Shown here: positions 1 through 8,124 of the stretch, one piece after another
How the letters are laid out: every line of letters starts with the position of its first letter
Position numbering within the stretch: position 1 is the first letter of the stretch
NCBI RefSeq assembly: GCF_004327985.1
Contig: NZ_SJDL01000028.1
Location: 1 to 64,000 of the forward strand
Source of the DNA: Marinobacter halodurans
Lineage (GTDB): Bacteria; Pseudomonadota; Gammaproteobacteria; Pseudomonadales; Oleiphilaceae
Direction of reading: 5' to 3'
Length of the DNA stretch: 64,000 nt
Notes under the pieces: model-generated
Seen by the model: only the letters and a program-made list of their open reading frames with translations
Told to the model about the DNA's origin: nothing
Databases searched by the model: none
Translations under genes and position numbers: made by a program

Positions 1-148
1 GCCAAAGAAGGTGTTCGACCGCCTGTCTCTGGTCAGTTTGCTGGATACGATAAACCGGCTTCAGAGCCAATCATGAACCGCCGTGGTACGGAACCGTATG
101 CCCGGTGGTGTGAGAGGACGGGGGAGGTGACTCCCCCTCCTACTCGAT
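1..148 (+). mobile_element. 3' end of a group II intron (domains V and VI), partial
   Basis: Positions 77-109 fold as a domain V-like hairpin: ACCGCCG (77-83) pairs with CGGTGGT (103-109), a short internal bulge follows, then GTACG/CGTAT closes a GAAC tetraloop (91-94). Positions 112-145 fold as domain VI: GGGGGAG (120-126) pairs with CTCCCCC (131-137), AGGA (115-118) pairs with TCCT (138-141), and A142 is left bulged with pairing resuming behind it. That is the expected branch-point adenosine, a few bases before a typical intron end CGAT at 145-148. The CGC in the lower stem of domain V could be the catalytic triad seen in some bacterial classes. The reverse transcriptase and upstream domains would lie left of the window. 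Small open frames here are most likely non-coding. Confidence 0.65.
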
Positions 149-174
149 TCCGGCGGGACGGGTGGTTCCTGTTG

Positions 175-612
175 TCAGCCGGTCAGGCCGGTAATGCTCT
201 CCAGCGGCTGGGACCGCAGCCACTGTTTCTCGCTCCGCTCCAGGATGCCTTCCATGCGGCCCAGGCGGGCGCGTAGGGCCGATGCGCCGAAACGGCGACT
301 GGCGGGCACATCAAAAGCCAGTCCCACCCGGGCCTGGTGGCCCTGGCGCGCCACATTGACGACCTCGGCAACCACCCCCTGGGCCGTCAGGTTCGTGCCG
401 GCCATGACCAGTTCCAACTGCAGTTCGATCCGGTCGCCTTCGCTGAATGTGTCCGCGGCCGCGGTGACAGCCACGCCTTCCCGTGTAAAATCATGGCCCT
501 GTATGTTGCGATAGCGGGCGAACAGGCGGTTGCGCGGTCGCCAGGCCAGGTTCAGCTCCGTAGCGGGGAGCCGGCGGAAGCGGCGCCTGTCGTGGGGACT
601 GACTCGTCTCAT
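175..612 (-). CDS. PilZ-domain protein
   Basis: A 145-residue soluble protein. The N-terminus carries an arginine cluster (DRRRFRRLPA, about residues 8-17) of the RxxxR type that binds cyclic di-GMP in PilZ domains. A beta-rich domain follows, with the phrase RVGLAFDVPA near residue 100 in the place of the usual second PilZ strand motif. The (D/N)xSxxG element is poorly conserved (reads TREGV), so c-di-GMP binding is likely but not certain. The C-terminal 40 residues look helical. It stands alone: the intron end is 27 bp downstream and a divergent gene starts at 767. Confidence 0.6.
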   Translation of the reverse strand: MRRVSPHDRRRFRRLPATELNLAWRPRNRLFARYRNIQGHDFTREGVAVTAAADTFSEGDRIELQLELVMAGTNLTAQGVVAEVVNVARQGHQARVGLAFDVPASRRFGASALRARLGRMEGILERSEKQWLRSQPLESITGLTG

Positions 613-766
613 AGCGTATGGTCACTCCGTTGGTCGGTGTTGGCCCCGGGCCGGATCGGACCGGTCGTTCGTTGATCGCCTGAATTCATTATGGGTCATT
701 TTGACCGCCGGGTTCTGTGACCGGAGTGACCAAACCGGCGCGGCGCGTTGACAGGAAGGTGCGTAG

Positions 767-1447
767 ATGGAAAAGAACAGGGTGTTCGACCTGGACGCCG
801 GATTTCTCGATGACGAACTGCTGGCGGCACAGATGCGCCTGCTGGTAGGCCTCGTCGGTACCGATCGCGGCCGCAGCGCCGGTGACCGGATGCCGGCGGG
901 CTGGCAGGGGCATGAGGACGCCCTGACCCTGCGCCTGAACCAGCTGATGGGGGAAATGACCCTGCGCGGCCAGGCCGTTCCCGGGCAGGTGGCGGTGACC
1001 GGTGAGGCGATCCTCTGGCCGCCGCTCGATCCTGTGGCGCTGGCGGAGGAAACCCGCTTCATTACGGCCCGGGCCGAAGCCGGCCATCGTGGCCGTATCC
1101 GCATGCCCCGCAACGATCATGAGCTGTGGGCTACCTACAAGTACAGCCTGCTGGCGCGCAACCGGCAGGCCTACCACAGCTTTGGCCGTCGTGTGGCTGC
1201 CCGCGCCGTGCCCCTTGATGCCCTGTGGCTGGCGCTGGTGAACGCCTCCCGGGTGACGCCGCCGGAAGGGGGGATCCGCAATGCCCTGCAGCATATGTGG
1301 GGCTATGTCTCCGATCATTCCGGCCTGAGTCCACAGGTGGATGACCTGGACGCCCTGGCGGCGGACGTGCAGCAACTGGCCCTGCAACATGAGGTATCCT
1401 ACCTGCTCAATTCGACGGCGCTGGGTGAACTCCGCGCCTGGCTATAA
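767..1447 (+). CDS. Pyrimidine-dimer glycosylase-like / DUF1722 two-part protein
   Basis: A 226-residue protein. Residues about 5-75 follow the pattern of the T4 endonuclease V family (Pyr_excise): an N-terminal Asp-Leu-Asp stretch, then DDELLAAQMRLL, then a GH...R...E...RG segment like the T4 enzyme. Residues about 120-225 follow DUF1722 (the E. coli YbgA C-terminal domain): ELWATYKYSLLARNRQAYH, then PEGGIRNALQHMWGY. The first half suggests a UV-damage role, but I cannot confirm the catalytic N-terminal residue. RBS aggaag? is weak (gacaggaaggtgcgtag before the ATG). It is followed 10 bp later by the hydrolase gene, so the two are probably co-transcribed. Confidence 0.5.
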   Translation: MEKNRVFDLDAGFLDDELLAAQMRLLVGLVGTDRGRSAGDRMPAGWQGHEDALTLRLNQLMGEMTLRGQAVPGQVAVTGEAILWPPLDPVALAEETRFITARAEAGHRGRIRMPRNDHELWATYKYSLLARNRQAYHSFGRRVAARAVPLDALWLALVNASRVTPPEGGIRNALQHMWGYVSDHSGLSPQVDDLDALAADVQQLALQHEVSYLLNSTALGELRAWL

Positions 1448-1457
1448 GGAGGCAGAC

Positions 1458-2243
1458 TTGAGCCTGGACTTGCATCACCGCGTGACGGGAGAGGGCGAGC
1501 CGCTGATCGTCCTGCACGGACTTTTCGGTTCCCTGGAAAACCTGGGCGGCGTGTCCCAGCGCCTGGCCGACAACTGGCAGATTCATGCCCTCGACCTGCG
1601 CAACCACGGTCGCTCCCCTCACACCGACGCCATGGACTATCCCGCCATGGCCGACGACGTCCTGCGCTACATGGACCGGGCCCACCTGGAACAGGCTTCC
1701 GTATTGGGTCATTCCATGGGTGGCAAGACGGCCATGGAGCTGGCCCTGGCCCATCCCGACCGGGTGGACCGCCTGATCGTGGCGGACATCGCGCCGGTGG
1801 CCTATCCACCGCACCACGACGAGATCATCGAGGGACTCACCCAGCTCGACCTGGCGCAAATCGGCTCGCGCGGCGAGGCGGACCAGGCCCTGGCGCACTA
1901 TGTCCCGGTGACGCCCGTGCGCCAGTTCCTGCTCAAGAACCTGGTGCGCGACGGCGAGGGCGGCTTTGCCTGGCGCCTGAACCTGGACGCGATCCGGGAC
2001 CACTATGAACAGATTGCCGCAGGCCCGACCGCGGATGGCCCCTTCGATGGGCCGACCCTGTTCATCAAGGGTGGGGAGTCCGATTACATCGGCGAGGACC
2101 AGCGCGAGGCCTTTGCCCGCTATTTCCCCAAGGCCTCCCTGCGCATCATCCCGGGCACGGGCCACTGGCTGCATGCGGAAAAGCCCGATCTGTTCGCCAA
2201 CCTGTGCCGACGCTTCCTGGACGGTGAGTTTGACCCGAGTTGA
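1458..2243 (+). CDS. ybfF: Alpha/beta-fold hydrolase, YbfF-type esterase
   Basis: A 261-residue alpha/beta hydrolase. The oxyanion-hole motif HGLFGS lies near residue 18, LDLRNHGRS near 45, the nucleophile elbow GHSMGGK near 80 (Ser nucleophile), and the catalytic His in GTGHWLHAEKP near the C-terminus. These are hallmarks of the YbfF short-acyl esterase family. The start chosen is TTG at 1458, because AAGGAGG sits 6-9 bases upstream and homology begins there; an upstream ATG would run through the preceding gene. The substrate is unknown. The gene follows the DUF1722 gene by 10 bp and probably shares its transcript. Confidence 0.8.
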   Translation: MSLDLHHRVTGEGEPLIVLHGLFGSLENLGGVSQRLADNWQIHALDLRNHGRSPHTDAMDYPAMADDVLRYMDRAHLEQASVLGHSMGGKTAMELALAHPDRVDRLIVADIAPVAYPPHHDEIIEGLTQLDLAQIGSRGEADQALAHYVPVTPVRQFLLKNLVRDGEGGFAWRLNLDAIRDHYEQIAAGPTADGPFDGPTLFIKGGESDYIGEDQREAFARYFPKASLRIIPGTGHWLHAEKPDLFANLCRRFLDGEFDPS

Positions 2244-2309
2244 TGGGCATGGCCGCTACTGCATCTGCTAGTTTTGTTAGTCCGGGGTGTCCAATAACAA
2301 GGAGTTTTC

Positions 2310-3401
2310 ATGCGTTGGGTGTATGCAATCTGTGTGGTCCTGTTTCTGGCCATTGGCGGGTTTCTGCTGACACCGTCACCGGTCGATAGCCGGGCCTGGC
2401 CCCCTTCGCCGCCGCCCGGACTTTCCGGCCGCACGGCGCCCAACGAATTGCTGCGTCAGGCGGACCTGCTGGCCAAGGGGGAAGTGTACGGCCCCGAGGA
2501 TGTGGATGTGGACAAGACCGGTCGTGTCTACGGCGGCACCCAGGACGGCAAGGTGGTGCGGGTATGGCCGGATGGCCGCGTGGAGACCTGGGTCCGGACC
2601 GGCGGCCGGCCGCTGGGGATGGAGTTCGATCGCAACGGCAGCCTGATCGTGGCCGACGCTTACAAAGGGCTGCTCTCGATCGATCCCTCAGGCGTGATTC
2701 GCACCCTGTCCCGGGAAGCGGAGGGGCTGCCCTTCAAGTTCACCGACGACGTGGACATTGCCCCGGACGGGATGATCTACTTCACCGATGCCAGTTCCCG
2801 CTTCAACCAGTCCGAGTATCGGCTGGACCTGCTGGAAATGCAGCCGCACGGCCGCCTGATGCGCTACAATCCGGCCACCCGCAAGACCGATGTGCTGATG
2901 CGCAGCCTCTATTTTGCCAATGGCGTGGCGGTGGCCAAAGACGGTAGCTTCCTGCTGGTCAATGAAACGTGGAAATACCGCATCCTGAAATATTGGCTGA
3001 CCGGCCGCAAGGCCGGGACGGCGGAGGTGTTTGCCGATAACCTGCCGGGCTTCCCGGACGGCGTGGCGGCAGACAGCCACGGCCGCTTCTGGGTCGCGCT
3101 GCCGACGCCACGCAATCCGGCGGTGGACTGGATGCAGCCGCACCCCTGGATCAAGGATCAGGTGGCCAAGCTGCCCGACAGCCTCCAGCCACCGGTGCAG
3201 GCGTATGGTCTGGTGATGGCCTTCGACAGCGAAGGCAAGCTGCTGGCCACCCTGCACGACACCACCGGCACGCATTTAAAGGAGATCACCTCGGTGGAGC
3301 CGCATCTGGGCATGCTGTATTTCGGAACCCTGCACAATGACCGCATCGGGCGGCTGCCGATCAGCCGCATTCCCGCCCTGAACAAGGAGACATCGCCGTG
3401 A
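2310..3401 (+). CDS. SMP-30/strictosidine synthase-like six-bladed propeller, membrane-anchored
   Basis: A 363-residue protein with an N-terminal hydrophobic segment (about residues 3-20) that is either a signal anchor or a signal peptide, then a six-bladed beta-propeller of the strictosidine synthase/gluconolactonase group. Recurrent blade phrases are visible: GPEDVDVDKTGRVYGGTQDG, RPLGMEFDRNGSLIVADAYKG, FTDDVDIAPDGMIYFTDASS, FANGVAVAKDGSFLLVNET, and FPDGVAADSHGRFWVALPTP. Such proteins hydrolyse lactones or esters in the periplasm, but the substrate is not evident. A good RBS (aaggag) precedes the ATG. The stop overlaps the next start by 4 bp (GTGA), implying translational coupling to the thioesterase. 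Confidence 0.75.
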   Translation: MRWVYAICVVLFLAIGGFLLTPSPVDSRAWPPSPPPGLSGRTAPNELLRQADLLAKGEVYGPEDVDVDKTGRVYGGTQDGKVVRVWPDGRVETWVRTGGRPLGMEFDRNGSLIVADAYKGLLSIDPSGVIRTLSREAEGLPFKFTDDVDIAPDGMIYFTDASSRFNQSEYRLDLLEMQPHGRLMRYNPATRKTDVLMRSLYFANGVAVAKDGSFLLVNETWKYRILKYWLTGRKAGTAEVFADNLPGFPDGVAADSHGRFWVALPTPRNPAVDWMQPHPWIKDQVAKLPDSLQPPVQAYGLVMAFDSEGKLLATLHDTTGTHLKEITSVEPHLGMLYFGTLHNDRIGRLPISRIPALNKETSP

Positions 3402-3856
3402 GTGACGTGCCCGACCTCATCGACTGGGACCTGCCGGACCCTTTCATCATGCCCATCGTGGTCCAGCCTGAAGACGTCGACCGTCTCGGCCATGCCAACA
3501 ATGTGGTCTACGTGCGCTGGCTCGAGGAAGTGAGCTGGGCCCATATCGAGAGCCTGGGAATGACCTGGGAGCGCCATGAGGCGACCGGTCGCGCCATGGC
3601 CATTACCCGCACCGAGATCGATTACCTGGCGGGCGCCAACGAGGGTGATCACCTGCTGCTGGGCACTTGGCTGGTGGACTTCGACGGCCGTTTCCGTTCG
3701 GCCCGCCGTTTCCAGTTGGTGCGCCAATCCGATGGCAAATCCCTGGTGCGTGCCAGGTCCAGCCACGCCTGTGTGGATCTCAAGACCCAGCGCCCGGCCC
3801 GGGTGCCCAGGGAATACGGCGACATCCTCGGCCATGCCGTGGTGACTACCGAATAA
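3398..3856 (+). CDS. Hotdog-fold acyl-CoA thioesterase (4-hydroxybenzoyl-CoA thioesterase family)
   Basis: A 152-residue single hotdog domain. The motif DVDRLGHANNVVYVRWLEE near residue 25 contains the catalytic Asp and the helix start typical of the 4HBT/YbgC-type acyl-CoA thioesterases. The start is GTG at 3398, overlapping the TGA of the propeller gene, with aaggag upstream. It probably hydrolyses acyl-CoA esters in the cytoplasm; the exact acyl group is unknown. Confidence 0.75.
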   Translation: MSDVPDLIDWDLPDPFIMPIVVQPEDVDRLGHANNVVYVRWLEEVSWAHIESLGMTWERHEATGRAMAITRTEIDYLAGANEGDHLLLGTWLVDFDGRFRSARRFQLVRQSDGKSLVRARSSHACVDLKTQRPARVPREYGDILGHAVVTTE

Positions 3857-3968
3857 ACCGGATTCTGCTACGCTTGCTGGAAAGCAGGCGTCCGCCCGCC
3901 TGGAAACCGGCCGTCCCGTAGCAGCAAGCGGGCCCGGCGTTTCCCAACGCCGCATGGGAGAAACCAGT

Positions 3969-4922
3969 ATGCGTCGCATTGTCTATGAGCGCTTCGGGGA
4001 AGCGGATGAACTCAAACTGACCGAAGCCGAGCACCCGGTGCCGGCGGTCGGAGAAGTCTGCATCCGCGTGGCGGGCGCCGGCCTCAATCCCATCGACTGG
4101 AAAACCCGCAAGGGGCTGGGGTTTGCCGCCCAGCAGATCCGCGATCGCCTGCCCTGGACGCCAGGATATGACGTGGCCGGAACGGTAACCGACGTCGGCG
4201 AGGGGGTTCACACCCTGTCTGCCGGCGATCGCGTGATGGGGATGATCGGTTTCCCCTCCGGCGGTGGAGGTTACGCCGAGTACGCCCTGGCCCGCGCCGA
4301 CGAGTTGATCGTGGTGCCGGAGGAGATGGACCTGACCGAGGCCGGAGGACTGCCGCTGGCGGCACTGACCGCCTGGCAGGGGCTGTTCGAGATGGGCGAG
4401 CTCCAGTCGGATCACAAGGTGCTGATCCACGCCGGCGCCGGCGGTGTTGGCCACCTGGCGATCCAGTTTGCCCGGGCTCGTGGAGCCCACGTGATCGCCA
4501 CGGCGTCGGAGAGCAACGCGGATTTCCTGGCGACCCTCGGCGCCGATGAGGTGATCGATTACAATCGCGACGATTTCGTTGATGCCTGCTACGGGCTGGA
4601 CCTGATCTTCGACCTGGTCGGCGGTGATACCGGCAAGCGCTCGCTGCACTGCCTGGCGGAACACGGGGTGCTGGTCACCGTGCCCACGGTGACCGCCGAC
4701 GGCATCATTACCGAAGCGGAGAACATGGGACTCAAGGCCCATGGCATGACCGTGCGGCCCGACGTGTTCCACCTGGAGGAAATCGCCGAACTGATCGAGG
4801 ACGGCGACGTGCGGCTGCACGTGGAGGAGATTTTTCCGCTGGCCCGCGCGGCCGACGCCCAGCGTAAACTGGAAACCGGCCACGTGCGGGGCAAGCTGGT
4901 GCTGGACTGCCAGGCCCGCTAA
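3969..4922 (+). CDS. Zinc-independent MDR NADPH:quinone oxidoreductase family protein
   Basis: A 317-residue medium-chain dehydrogenase/reductase. The N-terminal GroES-like domain has GLNPIDWKTRKG and PGYDVAGTVTDVGEGV. The NADP(H)-binding Rossmann motif AGAGGVGHLAIQFARARGA lies near residue 155. The zinc-ligand cysteines of alcohol dehydrogenases are absent, which fits quinone or enone reductases. The ATG at 3969 is preferred over the one at 3954 because gggag lies 7-8 bases before it. It is monocistronic: the next gene converges on it. Confidence 0.8.
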   Translation: MRRIVYERFGEADELKLTEAEHPVPAVGEVCIRVAGAGLNPIDWKTRKGLGFAAQQIRDRLPWTPGYDVAGTVTDVGEGVHTLSAGDRVMGMIGFPSGGGGYAEYALARADELIVVPEEMDLTEAGGLPLAALTAWQGLFEMGELQSDHKVLIHAGAGGVGHLAIQFARARGAHVIATASESNADFLATLGADEVIDYNRDDFVDACYGLDLIFDLVGGDTGKRSLHCLAEHGVLVTVPTVTADGIITEAENMGLKAHGMTVRPDVFHLEEIAELIEDGDVRLHVEEIFPLARAADAQRKLETGHVRGKLVLDCQAR

Positions 4923-4938
4923 AGCTGTTTGAGAGGCC

Positions 4939-6792
4939 TCAGGCGGTCGCCGTGGCGCCGGCCGGCTCCGGCCCGGCATCCTTCTCCTTGCGTTCCTTGG
5001 GCGGTTGCGGCGGCACCAGGCTCAGGAGCATCCAGCCCTTGTCCAGCTTCAGGTTGGATTGTGACGTCACCGCCTGGATCCGTTCCCGCGGATCGATGAC
5101 GAACAGCAGCAGGGCCTGGTTTTCGTACTGGGCCTGGAAATCCTCGTAGCTGAAGGCCTCGCTCAACTGCGTGGTTTTCACCGTATAGCCCTTGCTCACC
5201 AGGCTGGCCAGCTTGGCGTAGCTGACATCGCCGAACAGGCCGCGGGTCTGCTGGATCTTCTCGGCGGTCTGGTGGCGGGCCTTCTGGTCCTGATCCCCTT
5301 CCGACAGGCTGTAGACGCTGCCGTTACCGAACCAGTCCAGGAAGTGATAGGTCGCCAGCGAATTGAGCTGCTTGTAGGGCGAAATCACCAGCAGGTTGCC
5401 GATGCCGGTCAGGTCCAGGTGGGTGGAGGCGTGTTCCGACACGGGATTGCCAAAGTAGACGTTGAGGTTATCCATGCGGGCCTGGCGCACGTTTTCCCAG
5501 TTGGTGTCGGTCAGCACCACCGGCACCTCCACTTTCTGCAGGGCCAGCCCGATCTGGCGGGCCACACTGTTGGCGCCGAGGATCAGGAAGCCGTAATCCG
5601 CCGGCTCCGCCACCTTCAACAGCTGCGCCAGGGGGCGGGCCGTCAGGCTCTGGAGGGTCACTGTGGCGATGATCACCATGAAGACCAGCGGCACCAGCAC
5701 GCCGGCACTTTCGTAGCCGAGCTTTTGCAACTGGAAGGCGAACAGGGCGGAGACCGCTGCGGCGACGATGCCCCGCGGCGCGATCCAGCTGAGAAACAGT
5801 TTGTCCCGCCAGGTCAGGGTGGTGCCGATGGCGGACAGGAAAATAGTGATGGGCCGGGCCACGAGCATCAGCACGGCCAGCACGGTCACCAGTTGCCAGC
5901 CCAGGTCCGCAATGGCGGTAAATTCGACCCGGGCGGCGAGAATGATGAACAGGGCCGAGATCAGCAGGACGCTGAGGGATTCCTTGAATTCCAGGATGCT
6001 TTCGATCGGCACCTGCTTCATGTTCGCCATCCAGATGCCCATCACCGTCACCGTCAACAGGCCGGATTCATGGGCCATCTCGTTGGAGAAGGCGTAGACG
6101 CCCAGCATGAAGGTCAGGGTGCCGGCGTTGTGCAGGTATTGGGGCAGCAGGTGCTTGCGTAAGGCCACACCGGTCAGCCAGCCGGCAATACCGCCCAGCA
6201 CGATGCCGATAACGATGGTCTTGCCGAAGATGTACAGGGAGTGCTCGAAGACGTTGCCCTGTCCCCAGGAGACGATGCCCTCGAATACCAGTACCGCCAG
6301 CAGGGCACCCACCGGATCGATGATGATGCCCTCCCAGCGCAGGATGTTGGCCAGTTTGGCGGCGGGCTTGACCGAGCGCAGCAGCGGCGCCACCACCGTG
6401 GGGCCGGTGACGATGCAGATGGCGCCGAACAGCAGCGCCACCTCCCAGGAAATGTCGAGGGCCCAGTGGGCGGCGAGGGTGCCCACGGTGCAGGTCACGA
6501 TCGAACCGATCGGGACCAGGTTGCGCACCATGCGGCCGTGGCCCTTGATCTCCCGGTACTGCAGCGTGAGGCTGCCCTCGAACAGGATCACCGCAACCGC
6601 CAGCGATACCAGCGGGAACAGCAGGTTGCCGAACAGTTGTTGCGGCTCCAGCCAGTGCAGCACCGGGCCGGCGGCGAGACCACCGGCCAGCAGGAACAGG
6701 ATGGCCGGCATGCGCACACGCCACGCCAGCCACTGGCAGAAAAGGGAAAGGACACCGATGCTCGCGAGCAGCAGAACAATGTTCGCAGACAT
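4939..6792 (-). CDS. CPA-type cation:proton antiporter with TrkA-N-like domain
   Basis: A 617-residue inner-membrane transporter. About the first 390 residues form a Na/H exchanger domain with some 12 membrane segments. The next part (about 395-520, beginning DYGFLILGANSVARQIGLAL) is a Rossmann-like TrkA-N regulatory domain, but its nucleotide motif is modified (GANSVA), so nucleotide binding is unsure. The C-terminus ends in a charged, proline/lysine-rich tail. It should exchange Na+ or K+ for protons across the inner membrane; the ion cannot be read from sequence. The RBS is not obvious. It is alone on its strand between the oxidoreductase and tcdA. Confidence 0.8.
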   Translation of the reverse strand: MSANIVLLLASIGVLSLFCQWLAWRVRMPAILFLLAGGLAAGPVLHWLEPQQLFGNLLFPLVSLAVAVILFEGSLTLQYREIKGHGRMVRNLVPIGSIVTCTVGTLAAHWALDISWEVALLFGAICIVTGPTVVAPLLRSVKPAAKLANILRWEGIIIDPVGALLAVLVFEGIVSWGQGNVFEHSLYIFGKTIVIGIVLGGIAGWLTGVALRKHLLPQYLHNAGTLTFMLGVYAFSNEMAHESGLLTVTVMGIWMANMKQVPIESILEFKESLSVLLISALFIILAARVEFTAIADLGWQLVTVLAVLMLVARPITIFLSAIGTTLTWRDKLFLSWIAPRGIVAAAVSALFAFQLQKLGYESAGVLVPLVFMVIIATVTLQSLTARPLAQLLKVAEPADYGFLILGANSVARQIGLALQKVEVPVVLTDTNWENVRQARMDNLNVYFGNPVSEHASTHLDLTGIGNLLVISPYKQLNSLATYHFLDWFGNGSVYSLSEGDQDQKARHQTAEKIQQTRGLFGDVSYAKLASLVSKGYTVKTTQLSEAFSYEDFQAQYENQALLLFVIDPRERIQAVTSQSNLKLDKGWMLLSLVPPQPPKERKEKDAGPEPAGATATA

Positions 6793-6907
6793 AGACTGGG
6801 CTAATCATCCATTTCGGTGGAAACGGCCACGTCCTGGTGACGGGCATGTGTATGGTGGCGGCTCAGAAGCCGGTCTGCTGCACTGAGGCAATGCCTTCAG
6901 TCGACCG

Positions 6908-7744
6908 TCATCCCGTCACGGTCTGGTTTATGGCCTCGGTGCCGGCGGCTTCGGGCTGCCGGGCCTTACGTGCCAGCCGGTTCAGCAGGCGCGATGCGGC
7001 CACGAAGCCGAAGGTCGCCGTGACCGGGCTGGCGGCGCCGAAGCCGGACGCGCAGTCCAGCCGGACCGGGCCGCTGGTGTCCGGTTTCTGCAGGCAGACC
7101 CCACCATCACCGGCAGGATAAGTCAGCTGCTCCAGCGAGTACACCGCCTCAACGCCGAATCGGCGTTTTGGGTTGCGTGAAAAATGGTATTCCCGGCGCA
7201 GCAGGTTGCGGACTTTGGCCAGCAGCGGGTCCTGGGTGGTGCGTGACAGGTCGCTGACCTGGATCTGGGTCGGGTCCATCTGGCCGCCGGCGCCACCGGC
7301 ACACACCAGGGGAATCTTGCGCCGCTTGCAGTGGGCAATCAGGGCCGCCTTGGCCTTGACGCTGTCGATGGCGTCGACCACGCCGTCGAGCTCGTCGGCC
7401 AGCAGTTCGGTGACGTTCTTCGGCGTCAGGAAACCGAAATGGATGTTGATCTGCAGCTCGGGGTTGATGGCGCGCAGGCGCCCGGCCATGACATCGGTCT
7501 TGGTCCGGCCGTACTCGCCGGCCAGCGCGTGAAGCTGGCGGTTGGTGTTGGACACGCAGACATCGTCCATGTCGATCAGCGTGATTTGGCCGATACCGCT
7601 GCGGGCCAGGGCTTCGGCCGCCCACGAGCCCACACCGCCGAGGCCCACGATCGCCATGTGGGCGCCACGGAACGCCTGCAGGGCGCGCCGGCCATAGAGT
7701 CGCTCGATACCGCCGAATCGGAAGCTGAAATCGTCTGCGTTCAT
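6908..7744 (-). CDS. tcdA: tRNA threonylcarbamoyladenosine dehydratase
   Basis: A 278-residue E1-like adenylating enzyme (TcdA/CsdL, formerly YgdL) that converts t6A37 of tRNAs to its cyclic form with ATP. The N-terminus reads FRFGGIERLYGRRALQAF, then the ATP-binding motif AIVGLGGVGSWAAEALARSG, the arginine region SNTNRQLHAL and the Asp-rich ATP site (DMDD). The length is close to the E. coli protein. The RBS (gggag) is clear in the reverse strand 7 bases before the ATG. Confidence 0.93.
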   Translation of the reverse strand: MNADDFSFRFGGIERLYGRRALQAFRGAHMAIVGLGGVGSWAAEALARSGIGQITLIDMDDVCVSNTNRQLHALAGEYGRTKTDVMAGRLRAINPELQINIHFGFLTPKNVTELLADELDGVVDAIDSVKAKAALIAHCKRRKIPLVCAGGAGGQMDPTQIQVSDLSRTTQDPLLAKVRNLLRREYHFSRNPKRRFGVEAVYSLEQLTYPAGDGGVCLQKPDTSGPVRLDCASGFGAASPVTATFGFVAASRLLNRLARKARQPEAAGTEAINQTVTG

Positions 7745-7854
7745 GCGCTCTCCCGGGGAACGTCAATGGTCGGGATGGATCAAGCGCGAATTGTACCTGA
7801 GCCGGGCGGGGACGGCATTGGCCGGGTATGCGTGAAAACCGGAATCGGGCAGGC

Positions 7855-7883
7855 AAAAAAAGGCCACGCCAAGGGGCGTGGCT
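7855..7883 (-). terminator. Rho-independent terminator, minus strand
   Basis: GCCACGCC (7863-7870) and GGCGTGGC (7875-7882) form a perfect 8-bp stem with an AAGG loop. On the minus strand it is followed by seven or more U residues. It ends the ChrR/sigma transcript or the candidate small RNA. Confidence 0.85.
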
Positions 7884-7953
7884 GGACAAGCAAGATGGCT
7901 CACCCCGAGGGGATCGAGCCGGACTAGTTCAGAGACACTAATCAACGGGGTCT
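7855..7953 (-). ncRNA. Candidate small RNA ending in an intrinsic terminator
   Basis: The 380-bp gene-free stretch 7745-8124 holds, on the minus strand, a TTGACC box (7982-7987), a 16-bp spacer and a TATCTG box (7960-7965). About 100 nt follow and end in a strong terminator. The predicted RNA has an internal hairpin GGCTC/GAGCC (7897-7901 with 7916-7920) with inner C/G pairing. No protein frame with an RBS is apparent. This is inferred from promoter-like and hairpin signals alone; read-through mRNA of the anti-sigma operon is the main alternative. Confidence 0.35.
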
Positions 7954-8031
7954 ATTTTCCAGATACACGACACCGGGAGAAGGTCAAAAGCTGACAAGTG
8001 TCGGTCATTTCCGGACAGGGTGGTATGGCGT

Positions 8032-8054
8032 CGGCGCCTTGTCGACAGGCGCCG
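8032..8054 (-). other. Hairpin downstream of the anti-sigma gene
   Basis: CGGCGCC (8032-8038) and GGCGCCG (8048-8054) form a perfect 7-bp stem with a 9-nt loop, 70 bp after the anti-sigma stop codon. There is no U-run, so it may be an mRNA 3' stabiliser rather than a terminator. Confidence 0.4.
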
Positions 8055-8124
8055 TCACGGAAGTATCCCTGACGACGGAGACCCGGAAAGCTCCGGCAGG
8101 CCGGGGTGAGTGAGCACAAGGCCG

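Noticed and set aside
73-276. Small open frame at the left edge that could be a 67-residue protein.
   Set aside because: It overlaps the domain V and VI structure of the intron and has no RBS or protein-like pattern.
7891-7925. GCTCGATCCCC on the minus strand looks like a tRNA T-arm.
   Set aside because: The 5-bp T-stem and the acceptor stem do not pair; the segment is better explained by the GGCTC/GAGCC hairpin.
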